Below are positions 1-10,382 of a stretch of 64,000 bases of DNA, piece after piece (within the stretch, counting starts at the first letter, position 1; each line of letters begins with the position of its first letter). Under the pieces are notes generated by a model. It was not told where the DNA came from, did not search any database, and saw only the letters and a list, made by a program, of their open reading frames with translations. Position numbers and translations under genes: made by a program. Origin of the DNA: Edaphochlamys debaryana (Eukaryota; Chlorophyta; Chlorophyceae; Chlamydomonadales); assembly GCA_016858145.1 (NCBI GenBank), contig JAEHOE010000171.1, positions 159,086 to 223,085 of the forward strand, read 5' to 3'.

Positions 1-660
1 CGGTGGTGCTGGACGCCGCCTCCGCCTTCCAGGACCCGCGCAAGAGCAGCAGGTGCGGACCGGCAGCGTGGTGCTCTGGGGACCAGCAGGGCCCGGAATT
101 GAAAGGGTCTGCCTAGGACTCCAACCCAGCAACCTCAGCGCTAGCCCTTGCACTGACAAACCTGCATCTCCTTTCCACCCGCCCTCCAGGGTGACGCTCG
201 AGTTCAGCCCTGCTCGCCTGGAGGCGCTGGAGCCTGCTCTGGGCGGGGCATGGGGCCGGCGGCTGCTTGAGCGCTGCCTCACGCCCCTGGTGGCGCAGCC
301 GCAGGTCCGTGCGGGTCGCCGCCGCTCCACCGCCGCCGTTCGCCGGGGCGCCGCCATGCGGACGTCGGCGGCGGCGCTGTTCCCAATGGATGTGGAGCGC
401 AGGTGGGCTGGGAGCGGTGCTGGGGTGCTGGGGGATGAAGGCTCACGTGGCTCAGCGGATGCGGATGCTCAGGCAAGTGAGTCGCTTGCTCGAGCTCAGG
501 TTGTCTTGCTGTTCCCTTGTGCAGGTTTGACCGCCGCACCGGCACCGCCAGTCTCAGCACCGCGCGCTACGGCAGCCGCGAGGCCAACCGCAAGCTGCTC
601 CTGGAGCAGTACGCGGAGCTGCTGAGGAGCGTGGCGCTGGCGGCGTCCGTGGAGGCGTGA
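1..660 (+). CDS. 3' end of an unrecognised gene (partial)
   Basis: Three exons are visible: 1-52, 190-402 and 525-660. They are joined by GT-AG introns in phase 2 that keep one frame to the TGA at 658-660. The visible 131 residues begin VVLDAASAFQDPRKSSR, continue through an Arg/Ala-rich stretch (about residues 55-80), and end with a helical segment, REANRKLLLEQYAELLRSVA, near the C-terminus. I recognise no family. The 5' part lies outside the window, so length and targeting are unknown. A TGTAA motif about 140 bp downstream supports this being the true gene end. The exon model is good; the function is unknown. Confidence 0.7.
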
Positions 661-1054
661 GGGGAGCTGATGGAGGGTTGCGCCGAAGGGGAGGGCCTCG
701 GTGCAGCCAGGCCGGGGGCTGGGGGGGCTCCGAAGGCACACGCGGGTTACGGTCGCGGGTCAGTCGACGGCGACCGGTACACCGCGCTTGACCCTGTTGT
801 GTAAATGAAAGAGCGCGTCCTACTCTTTGTCCCCGCGCTCGCTGCTTGAGCCTTCGGCGGCGAACGCAAAAAGCTCCTACGCTTCCATTGCACGGCAAAT
901 ATTGCGCGCCTTGAGACGCTTCAGACTCACTTCAGACGTCCAAATACACTGCGCCTACAAGTTTAACGCTGCCATAGCGCCGCTGCGCGCCTGCCAGCTC
1001 GGGTTGTCTTCCCAAGTCAGCAATTCGGCGAGAGCGCTGCACAGGATTTCCAGA
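661..1054. other. Intergenic: 3'UTR of first gene and 5' flank of the CBM20 gene
   Basis: No supported coding exon. The stretch holds the 3'UTR and TGTAA of the upstream gene and then the presumed promoter and 5'UTR of the next. I see no clear TATA box. Confidence 0.5.
800..804 (+). terminator. Poly(A) signal TGTAA
   Basis: TGTAA, the usual volvocine nuclear polyadenylation signal, lies 140 bp after the stop of the upstream gene. Confidence 0.55.
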
Positions 1055-4000
1055 ATGCAGCGCGCTCTGGGGCCACAGTGTGGCAGCAGCTGGCAGCAGG
1101 GAGCGCGCGGTCGCGAGGCGGGGCGTGTGAGGCTTCCAGCGCAGGCTTCGCCAGCTTGTGCGCACAGCGGGCGGACGTCAGCCGGCGCACAAACATCTGG
1201 GCGTCGTTTTGCAGGTATGCGCAGCGAAGTACAGCGCTTGCCAGGCCAGCTCGGCGAAAATCCTAAACGCTAACGGTAATGCTGGCCCGGCCTCGCAGGA
1301 TGGACAGTAGAGGCACCAGTGGCCCAGGGAGCGATGCTGTCTCCCCTGGGCAGCATGAAGCCGCTTGGCCCCGGCTCAACAGCGCTTATGGGCGCTGACG
1401 GCAAGGCGAGCTCGCTGCGAAAGCTGGTTGTGGACGGCGTGGAGGACTCTGCGAACGTTCAGGTAGGACACCAGACCTTCATGAGGGCCCACTGCCTGCG
1501 GGCAAGGCAGCTTTTGCGCGCGCTATCGGGATGCAAGCGGCGAGCCCGCCTAGCGCGCCCGCCCCGGTTGTCCGCACGCAAGCGACGCGGCACCGCATGG
1601 CCTACAAGTCCCAAGATGCGACCCATGCCGTGCTGCCTTGCCGCGGCGGAGCTGTGGCTCAAACCCTAGCGACCAGCGGTGCAGACACACCCCTGGCGTT
1701 GTCCCCCTCGAAGTTTCCCCGAATCGCACGTCTGCCCTCCCGTAACCTGCATCAGCATACCCTGTGTTGTGCCTTCAAGCTGGTCCAGGCCATTCTACCC
1801 GCGCAAGGCACATGCAGGCGGATAACACCGCCCCCATCCCCCCGCCCCTGCAGGTCAAGTTCTGCCTCAAGTACCGCACCAGCTACGGCCAGTCGGTCAA
1901 GATCATCGGCTCGCACCCCAAGCTGGGCAACTGGGACATCAACAAGGCCCTGGACCTGCACTGGTCCGAGGGCGACCGCTGGCTCGCCACCATCGAGCTG
2001 CCCGCGGGGTCCGTGTACGAGTACAAGTGGGTGCCCGCGCTTTGGCGGGGGCTGGTTTGGGCAGCGTGGGATATCCCGAGCTCCTGCATCTTATCCTCTG
2101 ATACTCCATCTGGCAAGACTAAAATCCGGCGGCAAGTGAGCCCCAAGCCTACTTCGTTGGCACGGCCAGCATATACCGGCCGCCTGTGCCCTGCACGGTC
2201 CTCGTTGTCCGTTGCGCCCTCAAGAGTGGTCCTGCTACCTTCAGCCGATGTGTGCCCATCCGCCTCTCCCGCTCCTCTCCCACTCACACACCTTTCTCGT
2301 CCCTGCTACCCCCCCAGGTACGTGCTGGTGGACCACGACGGCCGTCAGGCGCTGGCCTGGCAGGGCGGCAGCAACAGCGTGCTGGCGCTGGGGGACACGG
2401 ATGAGCAGGGCGTGGAGGTGCAGGACAACTGGTGAGGCGGGGGCCGCGTGAGGGGACTGCGGGCGCATCTGGGTGGGGAGGACGGGTGGGTTGCGACGAG
2501 CTCATTGGACGAGGGCCGTGCTGGGATTGCCTCTTCGTTGCGTGGGGCAAGCGTTGACGAGGCGGGGTCTGAGCGGGAGGCTGTCCGGGCAGGTTGGCAT
2601 GTGGGTCGATCTGGGTCGGAGCTGTCGGCTGCTAAGAGGAGGGATGTGGGTCGGGGGAGAGCATGCATGAGAGCGGTGTTCGGAACTGTGGGCATAAAGT
2701 TCATGTGTGCCGGGAGCCAAGGGTGTGGGTGTACTTGCTCAGCTCAGCGCGAACGTGAGCCTTGCGCTGTGGGAGTATTTCTCAGTGTGACGCAGCGTGT
2801 GTGCTGAGTGTTTCCCTGCCAAAACCTGCGCAGGCACAACAACCCCGGCCAGGCGGCGGTGCTCGCAAACGGGCAGACGTTGACGCGGGAGACCAAGCTG
2901 CAGGCGTGGGCAGAGTGAGTCCGGCGTCCTGGTCTTGAACAGCAGTATTGTCTTCACACACGCCCCAAATGCACGGCGTCCGGCTCCGAGGGGCTGGGTC
3001 ACCACCACTCGCCCGCTGACGGCTTGCCTCTCCCGTGTGTTCCGGCCGGCATCCCTGCAGTGAGATGCGGCAATACCGGGCGCTGGCTCGCACTGCCCAG
3101 TACGAGCTTACCCGTAAAGCGGAGGAGCTGCAGGCGTCCAAGGCGCAGGTGAGCAGGGCCGCCACACCGCAAGTAGCGTGAGCTGCAGGACACAAGCCTT
3201 GCTCGTTAGGCACGTGCACAGCTACCAGCGAGGGACGAAAAGGTTCGACACACGCTCCTACCGGCAGCAGCGTCCAGACACTCGCGGCCATGTGCCTGCT
3301 GTGACTGCCGTTGTGACCCCAGCCCCGCCGCGCTCCTCGCCGCCCGCTCCTCCGCGCAGGTGGCCCGGCTCAAGATGGAGCTGTCCATGTCTCTGAAGCA
3401 GCGCGAGGAGCTGGAGTCGCGGCTGGCCGAGGTGGAGAGCGAGAACCTGTCGCTGCGCGCGCAGGTGGCGCAGAGCCAGATCGCCATGAAGAGCACGCTG
3501 GAGGAGGCCATCAAGCTGCTGCAGCAGGGTGAGTCGGGGCCTCGGGGGGGCGGGTACCGGGAAGGGTGTGGGGGGGGCTGGGGCTGGGGGGGATTTGTGG
3601 GGTCATCAAGCTATTGCAGCAGGGTGAGTCCGGGCGCGGGGAAGGAGGGAGGGAGAATGGGGCGGGGGGAGTGCTGTGGGGCGGAGGGGATGGCCACCGT
3701 GGACGCATGGAAGGCGGGCTCCGGCAGCAGGGTGCGGGCGCGCGCTAAGCAGGAAGAAGGCGGCTTGTGGAGTGGGAGCCGGGCGGATGTGGGTTTCGGA
3801 TTTGGCTGGGCCTGCAGAGAGCTCGGGCGCGGGAAAGCATTGGGGATGCGGTGGCACGCATTTGGGCTGGGGCGACAGAGCGAGGACAGAGGAGAAAGGA
3901 ATCGTGCGTAGGAAGCGTGCGTCAGACGGGGCGTACACCATTTGAGCGCTGCGTGCCGCCCTTGCCTGCTTGCAGAGATCGAGGAGGGCGAGGAGGAGCT

Positions 4001-4678
4001 CTTCTCGGAGCTGGGCGAGGACCTGGCGGCGGCCGTGGCTGGCAGCAGCAGCACTGGCGGCAGCGGCGGGTCGTCGAGCAGCGGCAGCGGCGGCTGGGGC
4101 TGGGGCCGCGGCAAGGAGCCGGAGGCGGTGAGCGGGGCAGGGTCTGGGGTGTTGGTCCGGGGGGATTCAACTGTCAGCTATGGAGCCACCACGGGTCTGG
4201 CGGTGAAACGGGTAGAGACTCGGATGTACCGATCCGCTGAGAGTGCTTACTGTCCGCCGGGAAGCTGCCCGCCCGGCTAACCAGCGAGGGAGCTTTCTCA
4301 GGCTTCCAGGGGTCAGGGGATAGTGCCGACAAGTCCGCCTCGGCCGCCCTGATCCCACTGCTCCCCATGCCCACGCGTCTCGCAGGTGTACAGCAACGCG
4401 GGTGCCAGCAACGGCAATGGCAACGGCAACGGCTCGTTCGAGCGGTTCGGGTGGCGCATGGCGGACACGAGGTGAGGGCTGAGGGTTTCTGTCTGGAGCG
4501 GCGCAAACCGTGACGGACTTGATATCGGGCCACGGGAAAGCCCCTTATCCCTCCGACAGCGCCGATGACGTGGGTTTGTTTTGCACCCCTCTGCAGGTCC
4601 GAGCACAGCCCCTCGGCCGCCGCCGGCGCTTCGCCCAGCGTACTGGCCGACTGGCGCACGCGGCTGGGCGGCCTGTAA
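1055..4678 (+). CDS. CBM20 starch-binding coiled-coil protein with a C-terminal Rubisco-binding-like motif
   Basis: Ten exons: 1055-1214, 1299-1462, 1854-2026, 2318-2431, 2834-2914, 3061-3148, 3360-3528, 3976-4127, 4386-4471, 4597-4678. They give a 422-aa open frame. Residues 1-60 are rich in Arg, Ser and Ala with few acidic residues, which fits a chloroplast transit peptide. Residues 109-205 form a CBM20 starch-binding domain, with VKFCLKYRTSYGQ, the PKLGNWD tryptophan motif and WLATIELPAGSVYEYKYV. Residues about 235-330 are a heptad-rich coiled coil. A Gly/Ser/Asn-rich linker follows. The last nine residues are DWRTRLGGL; D414-L419 matches the pyrenoid Rubisco-binding consensus [DN]W[RK]xx[LIVA]. 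Known Chlamydomonas pyrenoid proteins such as SAGA1 combine a starch-binding domain with this motif. I infer a protein linking the starch sheath to the Rubisco matrix. Exon 1 and the start are the least certain parts. Confidence 0.85.
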
Positions 4679-5268
4679 TTGCGGCCGCTTATGCGTTGAG
4701 ACGGCAGGGATGGTTGGTGGGGTTGGGGCTTACGGGGCGAGCCCGGGCTGGCGGGTTTGGGGGCTTACGGGGGAGAGGAGGGAGGTGACGCTATGGAGAC
4801 ATGACGACAGTGCATCGAGTTTGTGGTTTGCGCAGACCTGAGGGCCGCCGGCGCGGCCGCTGTATTCTCAGCATCATGATGAGATGAGAGGAGCTTTGGG
4901 GAGTGCCGAGGAATCTGAGCGGTGGGTGTGGTGTGCAGTGCAGTGTGATTACCGCCTTGCTTTGCAGCCTTGTGACGACGGCTGGCGGGGCGGGTGCGAG
5001 AGAACTTGGACATGATGGTGCGTCCCATGCGTATTCAAGGCACGGCCCAGCGCCGACTTAGCAGGCGGGGGCTCGTGACCTGGGCATGTTTGCAGCAGCT
5101 CGCGAGTTATCAGCTTTGTGTATGTGAGGTGGCTTTGCGCACGCTGGCTCCATGTGTGCGTGCGAAACTGCGAATGATGGGCTTGGTTTCGGCAAACAGG
5201 GGCTTTACGGTTTGAGCTAACATAAACGCGGCGAACTAGCCGCGGCCACCCCACTCGTGTTGCCTCTC

Positions 5269-5273
5269 TGTAA
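5269..5273 (+). terminator. Poly(A) signal TGTAA of the CBM20 gene
   Basis: TGTAA about 590 bp past the stop implies a long 3'UTR, which is common in volvocine genes. Another TGTAA overlaps the stop codon itself (4674-4678) and is probably coincidental. Confidence 0.5.
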
Positions 5274-5651
5274 ACCTTGAAGTTTGCGTGCCCAACCCGT
5301 ATAAGCCAAACGCACGGCACGTCGTACAAGGCCGGCCGACCGTGTTTCCCCGAGCCCCCGAATCCGCAACCCTGCCCAGCCGACATAAGCATCATAAGCC
5401 TGTGACGAGCCCCAAGCCGCAGCTCTCCGCTACCTGCCGCTGCCAAACCTTCGCTTCGGCCAGGTCCGTGCATCACGCCACCCTTCCCAGGACAGCACCG
5501 CCTACACCGCAGCCCATGCTCCCGCGCTACCGCTGATCCTCGGCACGCCGCCGCCGAGGGAATGGAGTCTCTTGGCTACCAGCTTAGAGGCCGGCGTTCA
5601 GCTTGTCAGCCCTGCAGGTTATGAGGGGGAATGGAGATGACTCAAGAGGGG

Positions 5652-5656
5652 TTACA
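5652..5656 (-). terminator. Poly(A) signal TGTAA (minus)
   Basis: TTACA on the plus strand reads TGTAA on the minus strand, 166 bp beyond the stop of the minus-strand gene. Confidence 0.55.
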
Positions 5657-5821
5657 GACACATCAGGTAGAGGTGCAGGCCATGCTAGGGTTTGATGATC
5701 GAGTGCAATGCCGGCACGTGAGTTGAGTTGGACGACTAAGTGCAACGCCCGGCCATGGCACCAGCCGCCCGACCAGAATATGGTACCGCAGACATGCCCA
5801 GTCCGCAGACGCGGGGCGCAC

Positions 5822-8800
5822 TCACATGGAGCCCAGGGCGGGCACGGCCTTCTTGATGGCGGCCAGGGCGGCGGCGGCGCGCTGCTTGACGGGGGCGCCC
5901 GCGGGCCACTCGGAGGCGGGCACCAGCGCCACCTTGTAGCCCTGGGCCTCGCGCACGCGGGCCGCGGCCAGGGAGCCGCCCAGGACCTGGGGTGCGGGGC
6001 ACACACACCCCCAGTCAGCCAGCGAACAGCAGGGACCCCTCAGCGTTGCGGTCTGCGATGCTCGGGTACTCCATCCCGTACCCGCCTCCACTAGCCCACT
6101 CCTCCACCCCAGCCCCGCTCCTCACCGCCCCGCTGGTGGCCAGCAGCTCCTTCTCCACGCCCAGCACCGCCAGCTTGGTGGCGCCGTCCACGGGCACCAC
6201 CAGGTCCAGCGTGGAGCCGTCGGGGGCGGCGGCCACGAAGGACGCCACCTTGGCCTCGGTGTCGGGCCGGTTCCTGCAGGGAGGCAGCGTGCAGGGGCGG
6301 GGGGTGTACAGGGGTGGTGAGGTCATGAGACTGAGCCGGGGCGTGCGTCGGGTCGCCGGGGACGTGGCGGGAGGAAAGGGTGGTGGCGGAAGAGATGATG
6401 CGGGCGTGGGTTCGCTTCCCCTAGCTCCCGCACCCTCTGCAGCCCCTTCACGAAACCCCTCACACCCACCTGGCGCCGATGGCGTACGCCACGGCCTCAG
6501 CCAGCTCGGTGTGGAAGGCGGCGGCCACGGAGCCGCGCGTGTGGCGGGCGTGCTCGGACGCCAGGCCGAAGCCCTTGGCCGCGAAGTCGCCCACGGGGGC
6601 GGGCAGCGCGGCGCCCGAGGCCACGGCGCCCGCGTGCAGCAGCGCCAGGCCCGAGGGGCTCAAAGCGGCGGGGTTCTGTGGGCAATGGATGGGGGAGGGA
6701 TGGGGAAGGGAACGTGTGAGGGAGGAGGCGCTGGGACAAGACGCGTGCAGGACCAGACGCAGACAGCCTGTGGTCTAGGGCAGGCGCGATTGAATGTGAG
6801 CCGGAACGGACTCCGCCCATGACTCATGACCCTGCGCCCGTGCCCAGTCGTCTGCACCTTCTGCACGGCGGCCGCGGCGGCGCCCAGCAGCGCGGCGGCG
6901 CCGTCCTTGTCGCCCAGCATGGCCAGGCCCCAGCCGCCCTGCACGGCCTGGGCGGCGCTCAGGTCCGCAGCGCCGGCCTGCGGGGCCAGGCGGGGAGGCG
7001 GGCGGGCCAGGCGGGTCAGATGAGGTCTGGAGACAAGGAGCCTTATGCGTGCTCTGAATCTGCATCGTGCGTTCCATGCGCTGACGCTCATTACTACCGC
7101 CCCCGACCCCGACCACTTCCCTGTCTGAAATGCGCAGGCCCCACGCCACCCCGCCCCACCCCTCCGCCCCACCTTGGCCTTGTCGGCCAGGGCCTTAACG
7201 GCGCCCGCGTCCGCCTTGACGGCCAGCGTGGCCAGCGCCCAGGCGGCGCCCGCGGCGTCAGCGGGGGCCTCCAGACCGGCCTTGAGCCCCTGCGCGCAGA
7301 CGGGGGCAGGCGGCGGCGTGAGGAAGCACATGTACATGGGCGCCCAAGCAGAGGCAAGCCAACAGTTGCACGGCCACGTCTTCAGCGCACCGCCACCGCC
7401 TGCCCGCGCAACGTCCTCCACCCCCGGCCCCCCGCTCCCACCTTGGCGAGCGCGGCCGACAGCGCGGCGTCCGGCACGCGCTTGAGCGCCGCCAGGCCCC
7501 ACAGCGCCTGCGCCGCCTCGCGGCCGCCCAGCTCGGCGGCCTTGGCCACCAGGCCCGCGGAGGCGGCCTTGACCAGCTTGTTGTCCTGCGGGGAGAGGCG
7601 GGGAGGGGCGAGGGGGCGTTGAAGCAACCGGGGGCAGTGAACCCAGCGTGTCAGCGCCGTGTTGATGGCCGTGCCGTTATCACTTTGCCTAGCTACTGCT
7701 GCGCTCTGTGGGGTCCTGCATGCCGATCCTGGGTCCGGGGAAGCCACCAGCTCGCTCCCAGGAACCGGCCTGTAGCTTGCTGCTGAAAAGCTCGCCCCCC
7801 GCCGCCCCGCCAAAGCCACGCCCATGCCCGAGCCGCCCGCACCTGCACGCCGGCGGCGCCGAAGCCCCACAGCAGGCGGGCCAGGTCGGCGGCGCGGAAG
7901 TCCGCGGCGCGGGCCTCCGCCATGTCCGCCACGGCGGAGAAGAGCTCCACGTCAGCGGAGCCCGACCCGCCAATGGCCTCCACGGCGTAGGAGATCTGAG
8001 GGCAAGGGGAAGCATTAACGCCAGGGGCGGAAGCGGTTTGGAATCCACAGCGACCCGCCAGGAAGTAAGCCCGGTGTCGCCTGTCGCTTGCGGCGGTCGC
8101 AGCAACATCCCGCTCCCCTCTGCCCTCCCCTCCACCCCCTCACGCAGCACCCCGCAGTGTTCGACCCAAGGTTACCCAGCGGTCCAGTCCTTGCACCCAG
8201 CACGGACCTGCGCGGGCGTCAGGGTCTTGAGCGCCGCGGCCAGGGGCCCGGACAGCTCAGCCACGGTGCGGCCGTGCTCCACGTTGGCAGCCGACAGCGC
8301 CCAGGTCAGGTTGGCCAGCGAGGGGCCGTCCAGGCCGGCGCCCAGAGAAGCGGCCTTCTCCAGCACCTTGCCCCACACCCTGAGCAGGGGACAGAGCGAG
8401 CGGCCAGCGGGGACTCAGCGATAGTCCCTCCCACGGAAGGCATTTGGGCACAGCCAGCTGGGGGTGTGCGACATGCTGCAGAGCGCATGCTTCAGCAGCC
8501 CGCGTCGCCCCCGTGACCTGCCTGCGGTTGCCGCGGGCGCCCAGGTAGGCCAGCGACACAGCCGCGTCGGACACGTCCTGATGGAGCGAGAGAGAGCGAG
8601 AGGTGGGGGCAGGTGAAGACCACGGGAAAGGAGGGGCCCCCGCGAGGAGGGGGAGGGGGTCCAGGTCTGCAGGTGTGTGTGGGGTGCCTTGCCCGCCCAC
8701 CTTGGCCCCAGCCGAGCTGTCGTGGGACACCACGGCGTCCACGGCCGAGATCACGCCAGCGGCGTCGCCCGACACCGCAATGGCCGCGTATGAGCGAGCA

Positions 8801-9285
8801 CCGACCCTGCCGATGGGTGAGGAGGGGTCGGTGAGTGCTTCGCATCTCACGCGCAAGGCCTGCTCGTGGCCCAATAGGTTCTCGATGCTGAAGGGGTTCA
8901 AAGCAAACGCTCTCCGGAGCTGAGTAGTGCACCGCGAGCCATTCCATCGCCGTCACGGGGCATGGCCCCGCAGCTTACCGGGAGACGGCATCAGCGCTCC
9001 GGGCAGCCACGCCAGACTCAAGAGCGCCCAGACCTGCATGCATTTGGTGCCATGGGTGAGGAGCACGCTCCGAAGGCACTGATCCCGGAAGTCCCCAGCC
9101 CATACTGTAAAGAACGTCCGAGCATTGCATGGTCCGATAAGAGGATACATCGAGCTTGCCATGGCGCTGGAGATGAGAGGAGCAGCGTGCAGCCCCGTCC
9201 CAGGCGTGATGGCGAGCCGACACGCCCTACGCTGCAGCTCACCTGCCCATGGCGAGGCCAGCACCCGAAACGCAGCGCTCCTCAT
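5822..9285 (-). CDS. Mitochondrially targeted Ala-rich helical-repeat protein with RAP-like C-terminus (possible ASA2)
   Basis: Twelve exons: 9285-9243, 9033-8979, 8806-8701, 8577-8522, 8379-8208, 7995-7843, 7585-7442, 7289-7173, 6977-6858, 6675-6470, 6273-6126, 5986-5822. They give a 494-aa frame. The N-terminus MRSAAFRVLASPWAG is a basic amphipathic presequence, and ARSY|AA near residue 39 looks like a mitochondrial processing site. Residues 70-390 are repeated helical hairpins of about 38-45 aa with cores such as SLANLTWALSAANV, DLARLLWGFGAAGV and QAVQGGWGLAMLG, as in OPR/FASTK-type repeats. The last 100 residues (LDLVVPVDGATKLAVLG, then REAQGYKVALVPASEW) resemble a degenerate RAP domain. 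Organelle RNA binding is one reading. The mid-40 kDa mature size and mitochondrial signal also suit ATP synthase associated protein ASA2, which I could not verify. Intron 4 has a GC donor. Confidence 0.8.
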
Positions 9286-10382
9286 CCTGGACGGGCTCGC
9301 GAAAGCAGCGCGGCCTGGCTAGGAGCAGCGATGCGATTGCTCCGGGTTCGCTGCCTGGAGACACCTAACGACAGCCGTGTGGCCACAGCAGAACCTACTC
9401 GCTGAGTACTCGCTGAGTGCATGAAACAGGCAGTCGCGTGTCCTGCGCGGGCTGTACGGGTGTGTCTTGCAGTGCATGCCGCAAGCACAGTTCCCCAAGC
9501 CCCCCGACGCCCCGAGGCCCCCCTCTCCTTGCGCCCAGCCGACCACAGGAAAGAAGCGCAGTCACATCAGATCAGGAAGCAGGCTTTCCATGCGTTTGGA
9601 AGGTCTTATTCGGGCTGCAGTGTGCAGCGGCTCCTTGACGCTGTGCATGCCTTTTGCCTCTCCAACCACAGGTCCACGGCGCCGTGCAGTTCGCCGCCAT
9701 AAGCTCACGGCACAGCCCATACTGTTTAGGCCCCAGCAACCCGGGCTACCTAGGCCGCTCTCTCAGGTTTGGGTTTGCCCAGTGGGTTCTCGCCTCAAGG
9801 GTCAGGCCAGCCTTTGCGCTTGCGCCCGCCCCTTCCGCGTGTTGCCTACTCGCCTGCCTGCTCTCTGCACGACTCGATGCAACAGCAGGCCGGCTGGGGC
9901 GTGTGCACGACCACCTACACGATTCTTGGTCGTCGAGAGGGGTGGGTCACGATGCCCAGTTGCGGGAGGGGAGCGGTAGGGAAGTATATAGCTTTCAACC
10001 CCTCCGCTCAGCATACTAGAAACATGCTCATCAGGGTGAGGAGGTTGAGCAGGGTAGAGCAGCGTCGTTCAGGGCGCAAGCTGGGAGACCGAGGGGCGAG
10101 CGTCGAAGCCCGGATGCACAGGGATGGCGGGGAGGAGCCGCACGCGGCTTATGCGGGCGCCGAGTTTACCGCGCATACTCCGCTCGCACTACTTGTTCCA
10201 TACGTAAGGTGTATTCATTGCACCAAAGCCCCTCAAGTCTGTGTTTCGCGCCACTCCGGGCCCGCAAATGCGCTGCGCGCGACTAGAAGTATCTTGCCAG
10301 CTTCCCACTCAAGACGCATAGCAGCTGCATGTAGGAGCAAGTTCGGTTCGAGCCTAGCGGAGCGCGAGAGAGGCTCGCGAAA
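9286..10382. other. Divergent intergenic region / bidirectional promoter
   Basis: Separates the start of the minus-strand helical-repeat gene from the start of the plus-strand WD40 gene. No supported exon. Both promoters and 5'UTRs should lie here. I identified no specific regulatory motif. Confidence 0.45.

Larger units (their letters stand above)
4679..5821. other. Convergent 3' ends; no gene seen
   Basis: Holds the 3'UTRs of the plus-strand CBM20 gene and the minus-strand helical-repeat gene. Both TGTAA signals lie inside (5269-5273 plus, 5652-5656 minus). Open frames here are GC-driven and have no support. Confidence 0.5.

Noticed and set aside
827..1273. 148-codon open frame upstream of the CBM20 gene
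   Set aside because: Only the part from the ATG at 1055 to the donor at 1215 joins in phase with the next exon; the rest is 5' flank.
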